The notes beneath the pieces are model-generated. The model saw nothing but the letters and a program-made list of their open reading frames with translations, did not search any database and was not told the DNA's origin. From assembly GCA_947177695.1 (NCBI GenBank), contig CAMWVO010000072.1, positions 1 to 7,902 on the forward strand: a DNA stretch of 7,902 bases. The letters run 5' to 3'. The translations under genes and the position numbers were made by a program. Shown here piece after piece: positions 1-6,228 of this stretch (its first letter is position 1; the number at the start of each line of letters is the position of its first letter). The stretch comes from an uncultured Clostridia bacterium. GTDB taxonomy: Bacteria > Bacillota > Clostridia > Oscillospirales > Ruminococcaceae.

Positions 1-15
1 GCTCGACCAGCTTTA

Positions 16-107
16 GTCGGCGGCTTCGCCGCCTGAGCGTCCCGACAGTTAGTCTCGTAAATCAAAATTTACTCCTCAAAATGTTTTGAATCCTTTTCGG
101 CGAAAAG
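16..107. repeat. Cluster of short inverted repeats upstream of recG
   Basis: This non-coding stretch holds three perfect short inverted repeats. GGCGGC-TTC-GCCGCC lies at 19-33, with GTCGG (16-20) and CCGAC (42-46) as an alternative outer stem. GTAAAT-CAAA-ATTTAC lies at 57-72. CTTTTCG-G-CGAAAAG lies at 93-107, ending just before the recG -35 box. TTAGTC also occurs twice, at 13-18 and 49-54. None is followed by a run of T on the plus strand, so they do not look like ordinary terminators. The first two could be part of a dispersed intergenic repeat. The third sits where a regulator could bind. Function is not established. Confidence 0.4.
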
Positions 108-110
108 ATA

Positions 111-139
111 TTGACAATCGTCCAAAACACTGATATGCT
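111..139 (+). promoter_or_regulatory. Sigma-A promoter of recG
   Basis: TTGACA at 111-116 is a perfect -35 box. It is separated by 17 bases from TATGCT at 134-139. TG at 131-132 gives the extended -10 form TGnTATGCT. Transcription would begin near 146, leaving a leader of about 27 bases before the recG start. The 15-bp dyad at 93-107 abuts the upstream edge. Confidence 0.75.
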
Positions 140-172
140 TTAAGTACACAAACAATATCCGAGGAGAACGCT

Positions 173-2218
173 ATGACTAAAAACACACCCGTCCGTCAGC
201 TTAAAGGCGTCGGAGAAAAACGCGCGGAGCTTTACTCAAAAATAGGGATAAACACCGTCGGCGACCTGATATTCCACTTTCCCAGACGTTACACGGACTA
301 CTCCGAACCGATAGCGGCGGAGCTTGCTCAAATCGGCGAGCACGCCGTCATAAAGGCTATGGTAGTGAAAAAAAATCCCGCCGCACGTATCCGTCAGGGA
401 CTTGTGCTGTACAAAATTTTTGCCGAGGACGACGACGGTACGCGCATTACTGTCGTATACTACAACAACCGCTTTGCCGCCGACGCTCTGCACGAGGGTG
501 AGGAATATCTTTTCAGCGGAAAGATATCGGGCAATTTCACCCGCAAGGAAATGAACTCTCCTACCGTTCTGAAAGCGGACGAGAAAAATCTGCTTCGTCC
601 CGTTTATCCCCTCACCGAGGGACTTACCGCCGCAATGGTCACCACCAATATTACCGAAGTACTCGACCATGCGGAGGATGATTTTTTTGCGGACTCCCTG
701 CCCGACGGTCTCAGGCTGGAGTACTCGCTGTCCACGCTGGAATACGCTCTGAAAAACATACACTTTCCCAAGGATCAGCACGCCGCGGAAATAGCCCGCC
801 GCCGTCTTGCTTTCGACGAGCTGCTCCGTATGCAGCTGGGAATGATACTGATAAAAAACCGCACCCGCGCCGAGAGCAGCTGCAAAATGTCCCCCCGCCA
901 AGCGGACATGGAGGCTTTCCGCAAGTCCCTGCCCTTTGAGATGACAAACGCCCAGAAACGCGCTGTCACGGACATTATCGCCGATATGCAGGGAACGTCC
1001 CCAATGAACAGGCTTTTGCAGGGAGACGTTGGCTCGGGCAAGACCGCGGTTGCTGCCGCGGCGGCTTTGTTCGCGGCTAAAAACGGTTTTCAGACCGCAC
1101 TTATGGCTCCCACGGAAATTCTTGCGGCACAGCATTTCAGAACCCTTTCGGAAATGCTTGAACCCTTAGGGATATCCGTCTGCCGTGTTATGGGCTCAAT
1201 GACGAAAAAACAGCGGACGGAGACTGCCGAAATGATCGCGTCGGGAGACTGTATGGTCGCCGTGGGAACTCATGCGCTTATTTCGGGAAGCACAGAGTTC
1301 AGAAATCTCGGGCTTGTCATCACCGACGAACAGCACCGCTTCGGCGTGGGACAGCGTTCCGCTCTCGCGGAAAAGGGAGTGAACCCTCACAAGCTGGTTA
1401 TGTCCGCAACGCCGATACCGAGAACGCTTGCGCTTATCATATACGGCGATCTGGACATCTCAGTGCTGAACGAGCTTCCCAAGGGCAGGCAGAAAACCGA
1501 GACCTACGCCGTTACCGCAAAGCTTAGGGAGCGGGCGTTGGGCTTTGTGAAAAAGCAGCTTGACGAGGGGGGACAGGCGTATATCGTCTGTCCGATGATA
1601 GAGGAAAACGAAAATGAGCTTGCGGCGGCAAAGGGCTACGCGGAGGGACTGAAAAAGACCGTCCTTGCGGAGTACCGCGCGGGACTGCTCCACGGAAAAA
1701 TGTCCGCCGCGGAAAAGGACAAGGTAATGTCCGCTTTCAAGGATCACGAGCTTGACATTCTTGTTGCCACAACAGTCGTTGAGGTTGGCGTGGACGTCCC
1801 CAACGCCAATATTATAGTTATCGAAAACGCGGACAGGTTTGGACTTTCTCAGCTTCACCAGCTTCGGGGACGTGTGGGCAGAGGCAAGAGCAAAAGCTAT
1901 TGCGTGCTGATCGCGGGAAACGTTACCGACGAGTCCAGACAGCGGCTTGAGATAATGACGAAAACCTCCGACGGCTTCGAGATATCGGAGTACGACCTGA
2001 AAATGAGGGGCGCGGGAGACTTTTTCGGAAACCGTCAGCACGGTCTGCCCGACCTGAAGCTTGCGGATATCGCCGCCGACAGGGAGCTTCTTGCGGACTG
2101 CCAGAGGGCGGCAAAGGAGCTGCTTGCCGAAAGCCCCGACCTTGGAAAATATCCCGCCTTAAAAGCGGAGGTGGAGGAGCTTTTTTCCCGAAATGACAAT
2201 GCGGCGGAGGCGTTATAA
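173..2218 (+). CDS. recG: ATP-dependent DNA helicase RecG
   Basis: Complete RecG of 681 aa, a normal length for the family. RecG is a superfamily 2 double-stranded DNA translocase that remodels stalled replication forks and branch-migrates Holliday junctions. The N-terminal part (about 1-230) is the expected wedge/OB-fold region and opens with a helix-hairpin-helix-like stretch (LKGVGEKRAELY). Helicase motifs are clear: Walker A GDVGSGKT at 284-291 with K290, the DEQH box at 385-388, SATP at 411-414, VVEVGVDVP near 535-543, and RGRVGRG at 565-571. A C-terminal RecG segment with MRGAGDFFGNRQHG follows. The start is supported by GAGGAG at 161-166, six bases before the ATG. It has its own promoter, and the first full terminator downstream is at 2735-2770. 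No key residue appears missing. Confidence 0.97.
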   Translation: MTKNTPVRQLKGVGEKRAELYSKIGINTVGDLIFHFPRRYTDYSEPIAAELAQIGEHAVIKAMVVKKNPAARIRQGLVLYKIFAEDDDGTRITVVYYNNRFAADALHEGEEYLFSGKISGNFTRKEMNSPTVLKADEKNLLRPVYPLTEGLTAAMVTTNITEVLDHAEDDFFADSLPDGLRLEYSLSTLEYALKNIHFPKDQHAAEIARRRLAFDELLRMQLGMILIKNRTRAESSCKMSPRQADMEAFRKSLPFEMTNAQKRAVTDIIADMQGTSPMNRLLQGDVGSGKTAVAAAAALFAAKNGFQTALMAPTEILAAQHFRTLSEMLEPLGISVCRVMGSMTKKQRTETAEMIASGDCMVAVGTHALISGSTEFRNLGLVITDEQHRFGVGQRSALAEKGVNPHKLVMSATPIPRTLALIIYGDLDISVLNELPKGRQKTETYAVTAKLRERALGFVKKQLDEGGQAYIVCPMIEENENELAAAKGYAEGLKKTVLAEYRAGLLHGKMSAAEKDKVMSAFKDHELDILVATTVVEVGVDVPNANIIVIENADRFGLSQLHQLRGRVGRGKSKSYCVLIAGNVTDESRQRLEIMTKTSDGFEISEYDLKMRGAGDFFGNRQHGLPDLKLADIAADRELLADCQRAAKELLAESPDLGKYPALKAEVEELFSRNDNAAEAL

Positions 2219-2225
2219 AATCAAG

Positions 2226-2246
2226 AGGACAGAAGCGGTTCGCCGT
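2226..2246 (+). repeat. Partial copy of the downstream terminator arm
   Basis: Starting 8 bases after the recG stop codon, AGGACAGAAGCGG (2226-2238) followed by CGCCGT (2241-2246) repeats 2736-2748 and 2751-2756, with only the two loop bases between them changed. Nineteen of 21 positions match by eye. Here the 3' arm is missing, although a short T run follows, so it should not form the full hairpin. It looks like the 5' half of the recG terminator, left behind or duplicated when the segment now lying between the copies arrived. Confidence 0.65.
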
Positions 2247-2318
2247 ATTTTTGACTGAGACAGCGACATGGATATCACAGGCAGAAACTGCTCAATTAAA
2301 TTTGAGGATGGAAATAAA

Positions 2319-2693
2319 ATGGTTATAATTTTGATATGTATAGTTTTGGCGTACTGCCTGTTTCGGTTTATATGGTTAAAAAAGGTGTTTTTAAATCCGG
2401 ATATTTATGAAGGAAGCAAAAATTATACAGCATCTCTTTTGTGTCCGTTTATATTTTGGATATCGTGGATCATTAATCCGTGGCTTTCAGCGCTGTCATT
2501 GCCTGTTTTCTTTGTGGCATTTATAATTTTGCTGTGTATGCCGTGTTCATCGAAAAAATATTATGCAAATCTTTTCATAATTGCTTTTGAATATTTTACG
2601 GTCTGGATACCTTCGGCATCGGAATCTATGAGTTTATTCGGAAGCGGAGGTCATCATTTATATTTTTTAAATTTTGAGATTTTTTATTTTTAA
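2319..2693 (+). CDS. Small hydrophobic membrane protein, unknown function
   Basis: I do not recognise this protein. I chose the ATG at 2319 (124 aa) over an in-frame ATG at 2268. GAGG at 2304-2307 with GGAA at 2310-2313 precedes 2319, the earlier ATG has no convincing ribosome binding site, and the later start puts a hydrophobic helix at the N-terminus. Likely membrane segments are residues 1-20, about 40-53 and about 56-74, with a possible fourth near 83-97. WLKK at 19-22 and SSKK at 77-80 are charged ends. The reading frame is markedly richer in A+T than recG (many TTT, ATA, TTA and ATT codons), which suggests a different origin. It lies between a partial and a full copy of the same terminator sequence and has no clear promoter of its own, so it is probably read through from recG, if expressed. 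Confidence 0.6.
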   Translation: MVIILICIVLAYCLFRFIWLKKVFLNPDIYEGSKNYTASLLCPFIFWISWIINPWLSALSLPVFFVAFIILLCMPCSSKKYYANLFIIAFEYFTVWIPSASESMSLFGSGGHHLYFLNFEIFYF

Positions 2694-2734
2694 TGCAGGG
2701 ACGAAATACCGTCAGGTACGGAAGATAGAATTGG

Positions 2735-2775
2735 CAGGACAGAAGCGGCACGCCGTTTCTGTCCTGTTTTTGTTT
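2735..2775 (+). terminator. Rho-independent terminator after recG and the small membrane gene
   Basis: A 14-bp stem pairs 2735-2748 with 2753-2766 (one G-T pair at 2745/2756) across a CACG loop. It is followed by TTTTTGTTT. This is a strong intrinsic terminator on the plus strand. Its 5' arm is repeated at 2226-2246. Confidence 0.9.
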
Positions 2776-2842
2776 GTCTTATAAAAAAGCGATAAATTCC
2801 CGCCGTAATATTGTTCATGCCTACAAATTTATCCAAAAGTAT

Positions 2843-2888
2843 TAAAGATTATTTCCGTTTTGACGATATATACTATAAGGCAAATTAT
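2843..2888 (+). promoter_or_regulatory. Candidate promoter of the tandem paralogue pair (SigD-like or sigma-A)
   Basis: Two readings overlap. TAAA at 2843-2846, 15 bases, then GACGATAT at 2862-2869 resembles the motility sigma factor SigD/sigma-28 pattern (TAAA-N15-GCCGATAT), with one mismatch in the -10 part. Alternatively TTGACG at 2860-2865, 17 bases, then AATTAT at 2883-2888 is a weaker sigma-A promoter. A promoter is expected here because a strong terminator lies just upstream. Which sigma factor is used cannot be decided from the sequence. Confidence 0.4.
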
Positions 2889-2917
2889 CGGAATTTTTTC
2901 GGCGCAGATATAAACAT

Positions 2918-2943
2918 TTAAAATAACGGAGGTAATTTTATGA
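2918..2943 (+). repeat. Shared translation leader, copy 1
   Basis: These 26 bases, ending in the first bases of the gene, are identical to 3727-3752 before the second paralogue. They contain GGAGGT (2928-2933), six bases upstream of the ATG. Such identity outside the coding part points to duplication of leader and gene together, or to conserved translational control. Confidence 0.85.
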
Positions 2944-3671
2944 ATATTACCAGCATGAGCAACAGAGAGCTTTATAAAACCCTGACGGGATATGATTATC
3001 CCAGCGGCGCAAAAAGCGAGGACAGCGCAAAAAACACAAAGTTTGTTGAATTGAACGAACCTCTTGACATCGGCAAAAATACTATTGACCTTACCAGATT
3101 GAGTAATGTTGATCCCGAAGTAATGCAAAAAATTAAATTGCAGAAGGGCAATGAAGGCACACTGAAATCGCGGGACAGCTTTGAGTGGTCGGAAAAAATT
3201 TACGGAAAAACGCAGACAGACCGTCCAAAGCGTGCCAATGACATTGATTTTAACGACAGTTCCGTGAAAATGGTGATATACTCCAGAAGCTTTAGCGATC
3301 TCAGCAGCGGTATTGAGGGCGGAGTTCCCACCAAGGAGAGAATAGCCGAGCATTACGGCAAAATGGTAAAGCGTCTCGACGCAGCGTATGCCGAGGGAAA
3401 ATTCACCAAGGAAGAATACGATTATCTTAACAATGGCATTGCGGAGAGAATGGAGCATTCCGCTGCCTGTGCGGAAGAGACAGCCGCCGGACGTGCCGCA
3501 GGATATGACCGTACAATGTCTCAGAAAGCTTCCAAAGAGCATCTTGCCATGTCAAAGGAAGAACGCCGGGAATATATGCAGTCGCAGATAAGCGACTATA
3601 TTGACAGGTATTTTAAAATCGACAGGACGTCTCTTATGGAGCTGTTCAACAGCGTAAGGTACGGCAGATAA
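2940..3671 (+). CDS. Unknown soluble protein, first of a tandem paralogue pair (MNITSM family)
   Basis: Protein of 243 aa with no family name that I can give. It is paralogous to the next gene. Shared features in order are: N-terminus MNITSM, L11...TLxG to G17, KFVELNE at 34-40, a helical core at about 130-190 centred on AEGKFTKEEYD (151-161), and a C-terminal helix with KIDRTSLMELFNSVRYG. It has no signal peptide and no membrane segment, and it is rich in charged residues. The middle (about 45-120) is poorly matched to the paralogue. The start is fixed by GGAGGT at 2928-2933. A strong terminator upstream and none before the next gene suggest it is the first gene of a two-gene unit. The short invariant N-terminus followed by variable sequence could be an export or recognition tag, but this is only inference. 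Confidence 0.85.
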   Translation: MNITSMSNRELYKTLTGYDYPSGAKSEDSAKNTKFVELNEPLDIGKNTIDLTRLSNVDPEVMQKIKLQKGNEGTLKSRDSFEWSEKIYGKTQTDRPKRANDIDFNDSSVKMVIYSRSFSDLSSGIEGGVPTKERIAEHYGKMVKRLDAAYAEGKFTKEEYDYLNNGIAERMEHSAACAEETAAGRAAGYDRTMSQKASKEHLAMSKEERREYMQSQISDYIDRYFKIDRTSLMELFNSVRYGR

Positions 3672-3726
3672 ATTTTCTTTCCGAAAGCTATGCAGGAGCG
3701 CGTACAAAAAGCAGAGTTTTAAATTG

Positions 3727-3752
3727 TTAAAATAACGGAGGTAATTTTATGA
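3727..3752 (+). repeat. Shared translation leader, copy 2
   Basis: Identical over 26 bases to 2918-2943, including GGAGGT six bases before the ATG. The preceding bases (3672-3726) do not match the region upstream of the first gene, and I find no terminator or good promoter in them, so co-transcription with the first paralogue is likely. Confidence 0.85.
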
Positions 3753-4825
3753 GCATCACAAGCATGGATATGAACAGCCTGTTCCACACGCTTATGGGGA
3801 AAGCCCCGTCAAAGCCTGTTATGGACGTTGTCAATGATGCGGGCGAAAAAAAGTTCGTGCAGCTGAACGAGGATATGAACACCGCTTTAGAAAACGCTAA
3901 GGACAACGCCAAAAAAGACACGTTCACAAAAAAGTCCGATGAGATAACCCCCGATTCGGACAGCGTTGACAGGCTTTTGGACTACGATACTACTCTCGAT
4001 ATGAGGGTCAGGGCAGGCATGACAAGGGCGCAGCTTGCCACTCATTTCGGAGATATAGCAAAGCGGCTCGATACGGCATATTCCGAGGGAAAGTTTACCA
4101 AGGAAGAGTATGACGAGCTTAACGCGGGGCTTATGGAGTCCTACGAAAAGTATATTTCCCGCTGCGAATACGCTGCGGCAGGCAAGCAGGTAGGTATAAT
4201 AAGAATGCTTGACCGGCGCAAGCAGTTTTCTACAGGGGCTAAGGAGGATACCGCCGACGCTCCCAAGCGCACGAGAAATATAGACAAAATACTGGACGGA
4301 ATGAAGGAACACAGAATGTCTCTCCGTGAACGGCACAAGGCGCAGGAAACAGCCACTGTTCTTGCAATGCTTGCCGCGCTTGAAAGAAACAGCGGCGGCG
4401 ACGATTCAAAATGGAAAAAGCTTGCAGACGAGCTGAGGCAGTCCCTGAGGGAAGCTGTTAAGACTGTTGAGGATAACAGCAAGGAAACCGCGGAGCCGGT
4501 TAAAATACCCGAAAAAGCGCCGGAAGTTCCCGACGAAAAAGTTGAGGAAAGCAAAGAAAGCGAAGACAGCGGCGAGACACTCGGCGGCAGGAAGATATGT
4601 CCTTCTATAGACCCTGAGACCGTCAAGCGCATAGGTGAAGAGATACATCAGCAGACCACCGATTTTGCGGCGCGGCACTGCACCGTTGACAGAAAGCAGA
4701 TGCTGGATATGCTTGATACCGTAAGGCACGGCGGCTCCGTTCCGGGCGGCAGGGACAAAACCTCCGGCGGCGAGCGTTACAAGGACTGGTACAACGAGGG
4801 TTATGCATTCGTGGAGTATACATAA
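3749..4825 (+). CDS. Unknown soluble protein, second paralogue with acidic insertion (MSITSM family)
   Basis: Protein of 358 aa, paralogous to the gene before it and otherwise unrecognised. It matches at MSITSM (1-6), L11...TLMG to G17, KFVQLNE at 35-41, the helical core at 85-153 with SEGKFTKEEYD (112-122), and a C-terminal block at about 287-329 (VDRKQMLDMLDTVRHG). Between core and C-terminal block lie about 130 residues, against roughly 20 in the paralogue. They comprise a basic helical part, a possible coiled-coil stretch, then a proline- and glutamate-rich disordered segment at about 249-278. A further 28 or so residues follow the C-terminal block and end in an aromatic tail (YKDWYNEGYAFVEYT). 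No signal peptide or membrane helix is seen. The start is fixed by GGAGGT before the ATG. A terminator follows directly. Confidence 0.87.
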   Translation: MSITSMDMNSLFHTLMGKAPSKPVMDVVNDAGEKKFVQLNEDMNTALENAKDNAKKDTFTKKSDEITPDSDSVDRLLDYDTTLDMRVRAGMTRAQLATHFGDIAKRLDTAYSEGKFTKEEYDELNAGLMESYEKYISRCEYAAAGKQVGIIRMLDRRKQFSTGAKEDTADAPKRTRNIDKILDGMKEHRMSLRERHKAQETATVLAMLAALERNSGGDDSKWKKLADELRQSLREAVKTVEDNSKETAEPVKIPEKAPEVPDEKVEESKESEDSGETLGGRKICPSIDPETVKRIGEEIHQQTTDFAARHCTVDRKQMLDMLDTVRHGGSVPGGRDKTSGGERYKDWYNEGYAFVEYT

Positions 4826-4837
4826 TACTAAATAGGC

Positions 4838-4880
4838 AAGAGGATAGAACAGTTTGGTGTTCTGTCCTCTTTTTATTTTT
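4838..4880 (+). terminator. Rho-independent terminator after the paralogue pair
   Basis: A 13-bp stem pairs 4838-4850 with 4859-4871 (one T-G pair) around an 8-base loop, and runs into TTTTTATTTTT. It ends the transcript of the two MxITSM genes. The 3' arm carries TTCTGTCCT, also present in the terminator at 2735-2775. Confidence 0.88.
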
Positions 4881-4930
4881 CGTGGACTTCAATGCTCCGA
4901 AAAATTTTTTGAGAAATTTTTAAAAACCTC

Positions 4931-4959
4931 TTGACAAATGTATCGGCAGCCGATATAAT
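4931..4959 (+). promoter_or_regulatory. Consensus sigma-A promoter of the PadR/DUF2812 operon
   Basis: TTGACA (4931-4936), a 17-base spacer and TATAAT (4954-4959) match the sigma-A consensus perfectly. A/T tracts at about 4899-4926 could act as an UP element. A 15-bp palindrome occupies the spacer and the first bases of the -10 box, so a repressor bound there would block RNA polymerase. Such a strong promoter makes sense only if it is tightly repressed. Confidence 0.92.
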
Positions 4960-5018
4960 AAATATAACGGTTGCCGATATAACGGCAAATGTTATAACAA
5001 CAGCCGTTATATCGGCAA
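4941..5018 (+). promoter_or_regulatory. Operator array and leader dyad, probable PadR binding sites
   Basis: The palindrome TATCGGC-A-GCCGATA is perfect at 4941-4955. A degenerate version, TAACGGTTGCCGATA, lies at 4965-4979. GCCGATATAACGGC (4973-4986) and its exact reverse complement (5003-5016), extended to 4971-4986 and 5003-5018, form 16-bp arms. The loop contains the palindrome TGTTATAACA (4990-4999). The same GCCGATA/TATCGGC half-site therefore occurs four times, with two further GCCGTTA/TAACGG variants. PadR repressors usually bind dyads in their own promoter, and a padR gene is the second gene of this operon, so autoregulation is the natural inference. The long dyad could also fold in mRNA. 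No T run follows, so it is not a terminator. Confidence 0.75.
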
Positions 5019-5049
5019 AAGATAGAGAGATAGAAAGGAGACCAAGCTT

Positions 5050-5307
5050 ATGAAATGTCCCGTATGCGGAAAAGAAATGGAAAAGGGCGGAGCAGGCTAT
5101 ACTTTCGGAACAAAATCCACAGGCGGATTTTTCTGGGCTCCGGAGAAATTCTGGGAGAAAAGCATAATGGCGACCAAAGGTGCTGTAAAGAAAGCGGGAG
5201 GAAAGTTTTTTTCCTTGGGCTGGTCGGTCTTCGATAACGAAACGTGGGACGCATGGTGCTGCCGTGACTGTGAAATGGTTTTGATAGATACAAAAAATAA
5301 ACGTTAG
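5050..5307 (+). CDS. Small zinc-ribbon-like protein
   Basis: 85 aa. The N-terminal CPVC (C3, C6) and C-terminal CCRDC (C70, C71, C74) form a likely four-cysteine zinc site separated by about 65 residues. The start resembles small proteins opening MKCPxCGKEMEKG (I believe the DUF6487-type family, from memory). The middle is rich in G, F, W and K (GGFFWAPEKFWEK, GGKFFSLGW) and is not clearly membrane-spanning. The start is supported by AAGGAG at 5035-5040. It is the first gene of the operon. Its TAG stop forms part of the next gene's ribosome binding site (TAGGAG, 5305-5310), so it is closely coupled to padR. Its role is unknown; it could be a cytosolic partner or sensor for the system. Confidence 0.85.
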   Translation: MKCPVCGKEMEKGGAGYTFGTKSTGGFFWAPEKFWEKSIMATKGAVKKAGGKFFSLGWSVFDNETWDAWCCRDCEMVLIDTKNKR

Positions 5308-5318
5308 GAGATGATATT

Positions 5319-5651
5319 ATGCCGGAAAGCTTTGACAGAGGTGCGCTTACGGAGGCGGTGTACTATGTGCTGCTGTCCCTGTTTGAGCCTAACCATGGAT
5401 ACGGTATCATGCAGAAGATAGAGGAAATGTCGGGAGGCAGGGTAAAGCTGGGAGCGGGTACGCTGTACGGCGCGCTGAACACCCTTTGCTCAAAAAAATG
5501 GATAAAGCCGCTGAACGAATTTTCGGGCGGTCGGAAAAAGGAGTACGTTATTACAGAGTTCGGAAAACAGGCGGTCTACGACGAGATCAAACGTCTTAAA
5601 GAGCTTGCGGAAAACGGCGACAAGATAGTGGGAGGTATGGATCATGAGTAA
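5319..5651 (+). CDS. PadR family transcriptional regulator
   Basis: 110 aa, the size of the short PadR (subfamily 1 type) repressors. The winged-helix domain spans about 9-80. Its parts are the first helix ALTEAVYYVLLSLF, the HGYGIMQKIEE helix (26-36), the recognition-helix signature GAGTLYGALNTL (45-56), and the wing with GGRKKEYVIT. A C-terminal helix (about 83-98) would form the dimer contact. The protein binds DNA as a dimer. The repeated TATCGGC/GCCGATA dyads in the operon promoter are its probable target. GGAG eight to nine bases before the ATG supports the start. Its last 8 bases overlap the start of the next gene. The inducing signal is unknown. Confidence 0.95.
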   Translation: MPESFDRGALTEAVYYVLLSLFEPNHGYGIMQKIEEMSGGRVKLGAGTLYGALNTLCSKKWIKPLNEFSGGRKKEYVITEFGKQAVYDEIKRLKELAENGDKIVGGMDHE

Positions 5652-6228
5652 TAAATACGAGTACAAAAAACGTTTCTACGACCTTGAAAAAGAGGAGCAG
5701 TGGCTCAACGAAATGTCGGAAAAAGGACTTGCAATGAAAGAGATAAAATGGGGATTTTTCAGGGACGCATACATCTTTGAACCGAGCGATAAAAAGTACG
5801 TTTACCGCGTGGACTACAACCCCGATATGCCTGTATTGGAGGAAATAACCTCGCCCTACGTTATGTTTGTAACGGGTACTTACAAGGCGGAATACGTCTG
5901 CTGGGCGAACGGCAATGTCTATTTCCGCAAGGCTGCCGGCAGCGGGGAGTTCCCGCCTATCTACACAAGCCTTGACAGCCGTATTGCCGCCGAGAAAAAG
6001 CAGCTTTTGAGAACTCTGCCTGTCCTCCTGCTGTTCCTGTTTGATTTTTTCTACATCCTCAGCGATGTTGTGGGAGAAGGGGATCTGGGCAAATTAAGCT
6101 TTATACTGATCTTCATCAGCAATATCGGTTTATTGTACTGCCTGTTAATGTCCTGCAGGCACGTCAGAAAAATCTTCGAGCTGAAAAAACGTACGGAAAA
6201 ATCGGAGGGAAGCGGCTATGAACGATAA
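5644..6228 (+). CDS. DUF2812 domain membrane protein, copy 1
   Basis: 194 aa. The N-terminal DUF2812 domain (about 4-115) opens YEYKKRFYDLEKEEQWLNEMSEKG and contains DKKYVYRVDYN and EEITSPYVMFVTGTY. Two transmembrane helices follow at about 124-141 and 151-171, then a short charged tail. The DUF2812 domain is probably cytoplasmic. Its biochemical role is not known, but the family is commonly found beside PadR regulators, as here. The ATG at 5644 overlaps the padR stop by 8 bases, and GGAGG at 5631-5635 lies inside padR, so translation is coupled. The next gene is a close paralogue. Confidence 0.92.
   Translation: MSNKYEYKKRFYDLEKEEQWLNEMSEKGLAMKEIKWGFFRDAYIFEPSDKKYVYRVDYNPDMPVLEEITSPYVMFVTGTYKAEYVCWANGNVYFRKAAGSGEFPPIYTSLDSRIAAEKKQLLRTLPVLLLFLFDFFYILSDVVGEGDLGKLSFILIFISNIGLLYCLLMSCRHVRKIFELKKRTEKSEGSGYER

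Noticed and set aside
1..36. C-terminal end of an upstream gene (stop at 34-36 in one frame)
   Set aside because: Only about 11 codons, lying in a hairpin region; not enough to tell from chance.
236..1135. Long open frame on the minus strand (299 codons) opposite recG
   Set aside because: It lies wholly inside recG, which has all helicase motifs, a promoter and a ribosome binding site; the antisense translation shows no family features.
1460..2041. Minus-strand open frame of 193 codons opposite recG
   Set aside because: Shadow of recG codon use, with no supporting start signal or recognisable domain.
2268..2318. Upstream ATG as start of the small membrane protein
   Set aside because: No ribosome binding site, and it would place 17 polar residues before a hydrophobic segment; the ATG at 2319 has better support.
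2829..3542. Minus-strand open frame of 237 codons opposite the first paralogue
   Set aside because: The plus-strand gene has a strong ribosome binding site and a homologue next door; the minus frame has neither.
3887..4336. Minus-strand open frame opposite the second paralogue
   Set aside because: It falls in the conserved core of the plus-strand protein and is explained by its codon pattern.
4971..5018. Leader dyad as a transcription attenuator or terminator
   Set aside because: The stem is long enough but is followed by an A/G-rich stretch, not a T run; operator function explains the repeats better.
4931..5040. CRISPR-like array from the repeated GCCGATA/TATCGGC units
   Set aside because: Units are short half-sites in alternating orientation with no regular spacers and lie in a promoter.
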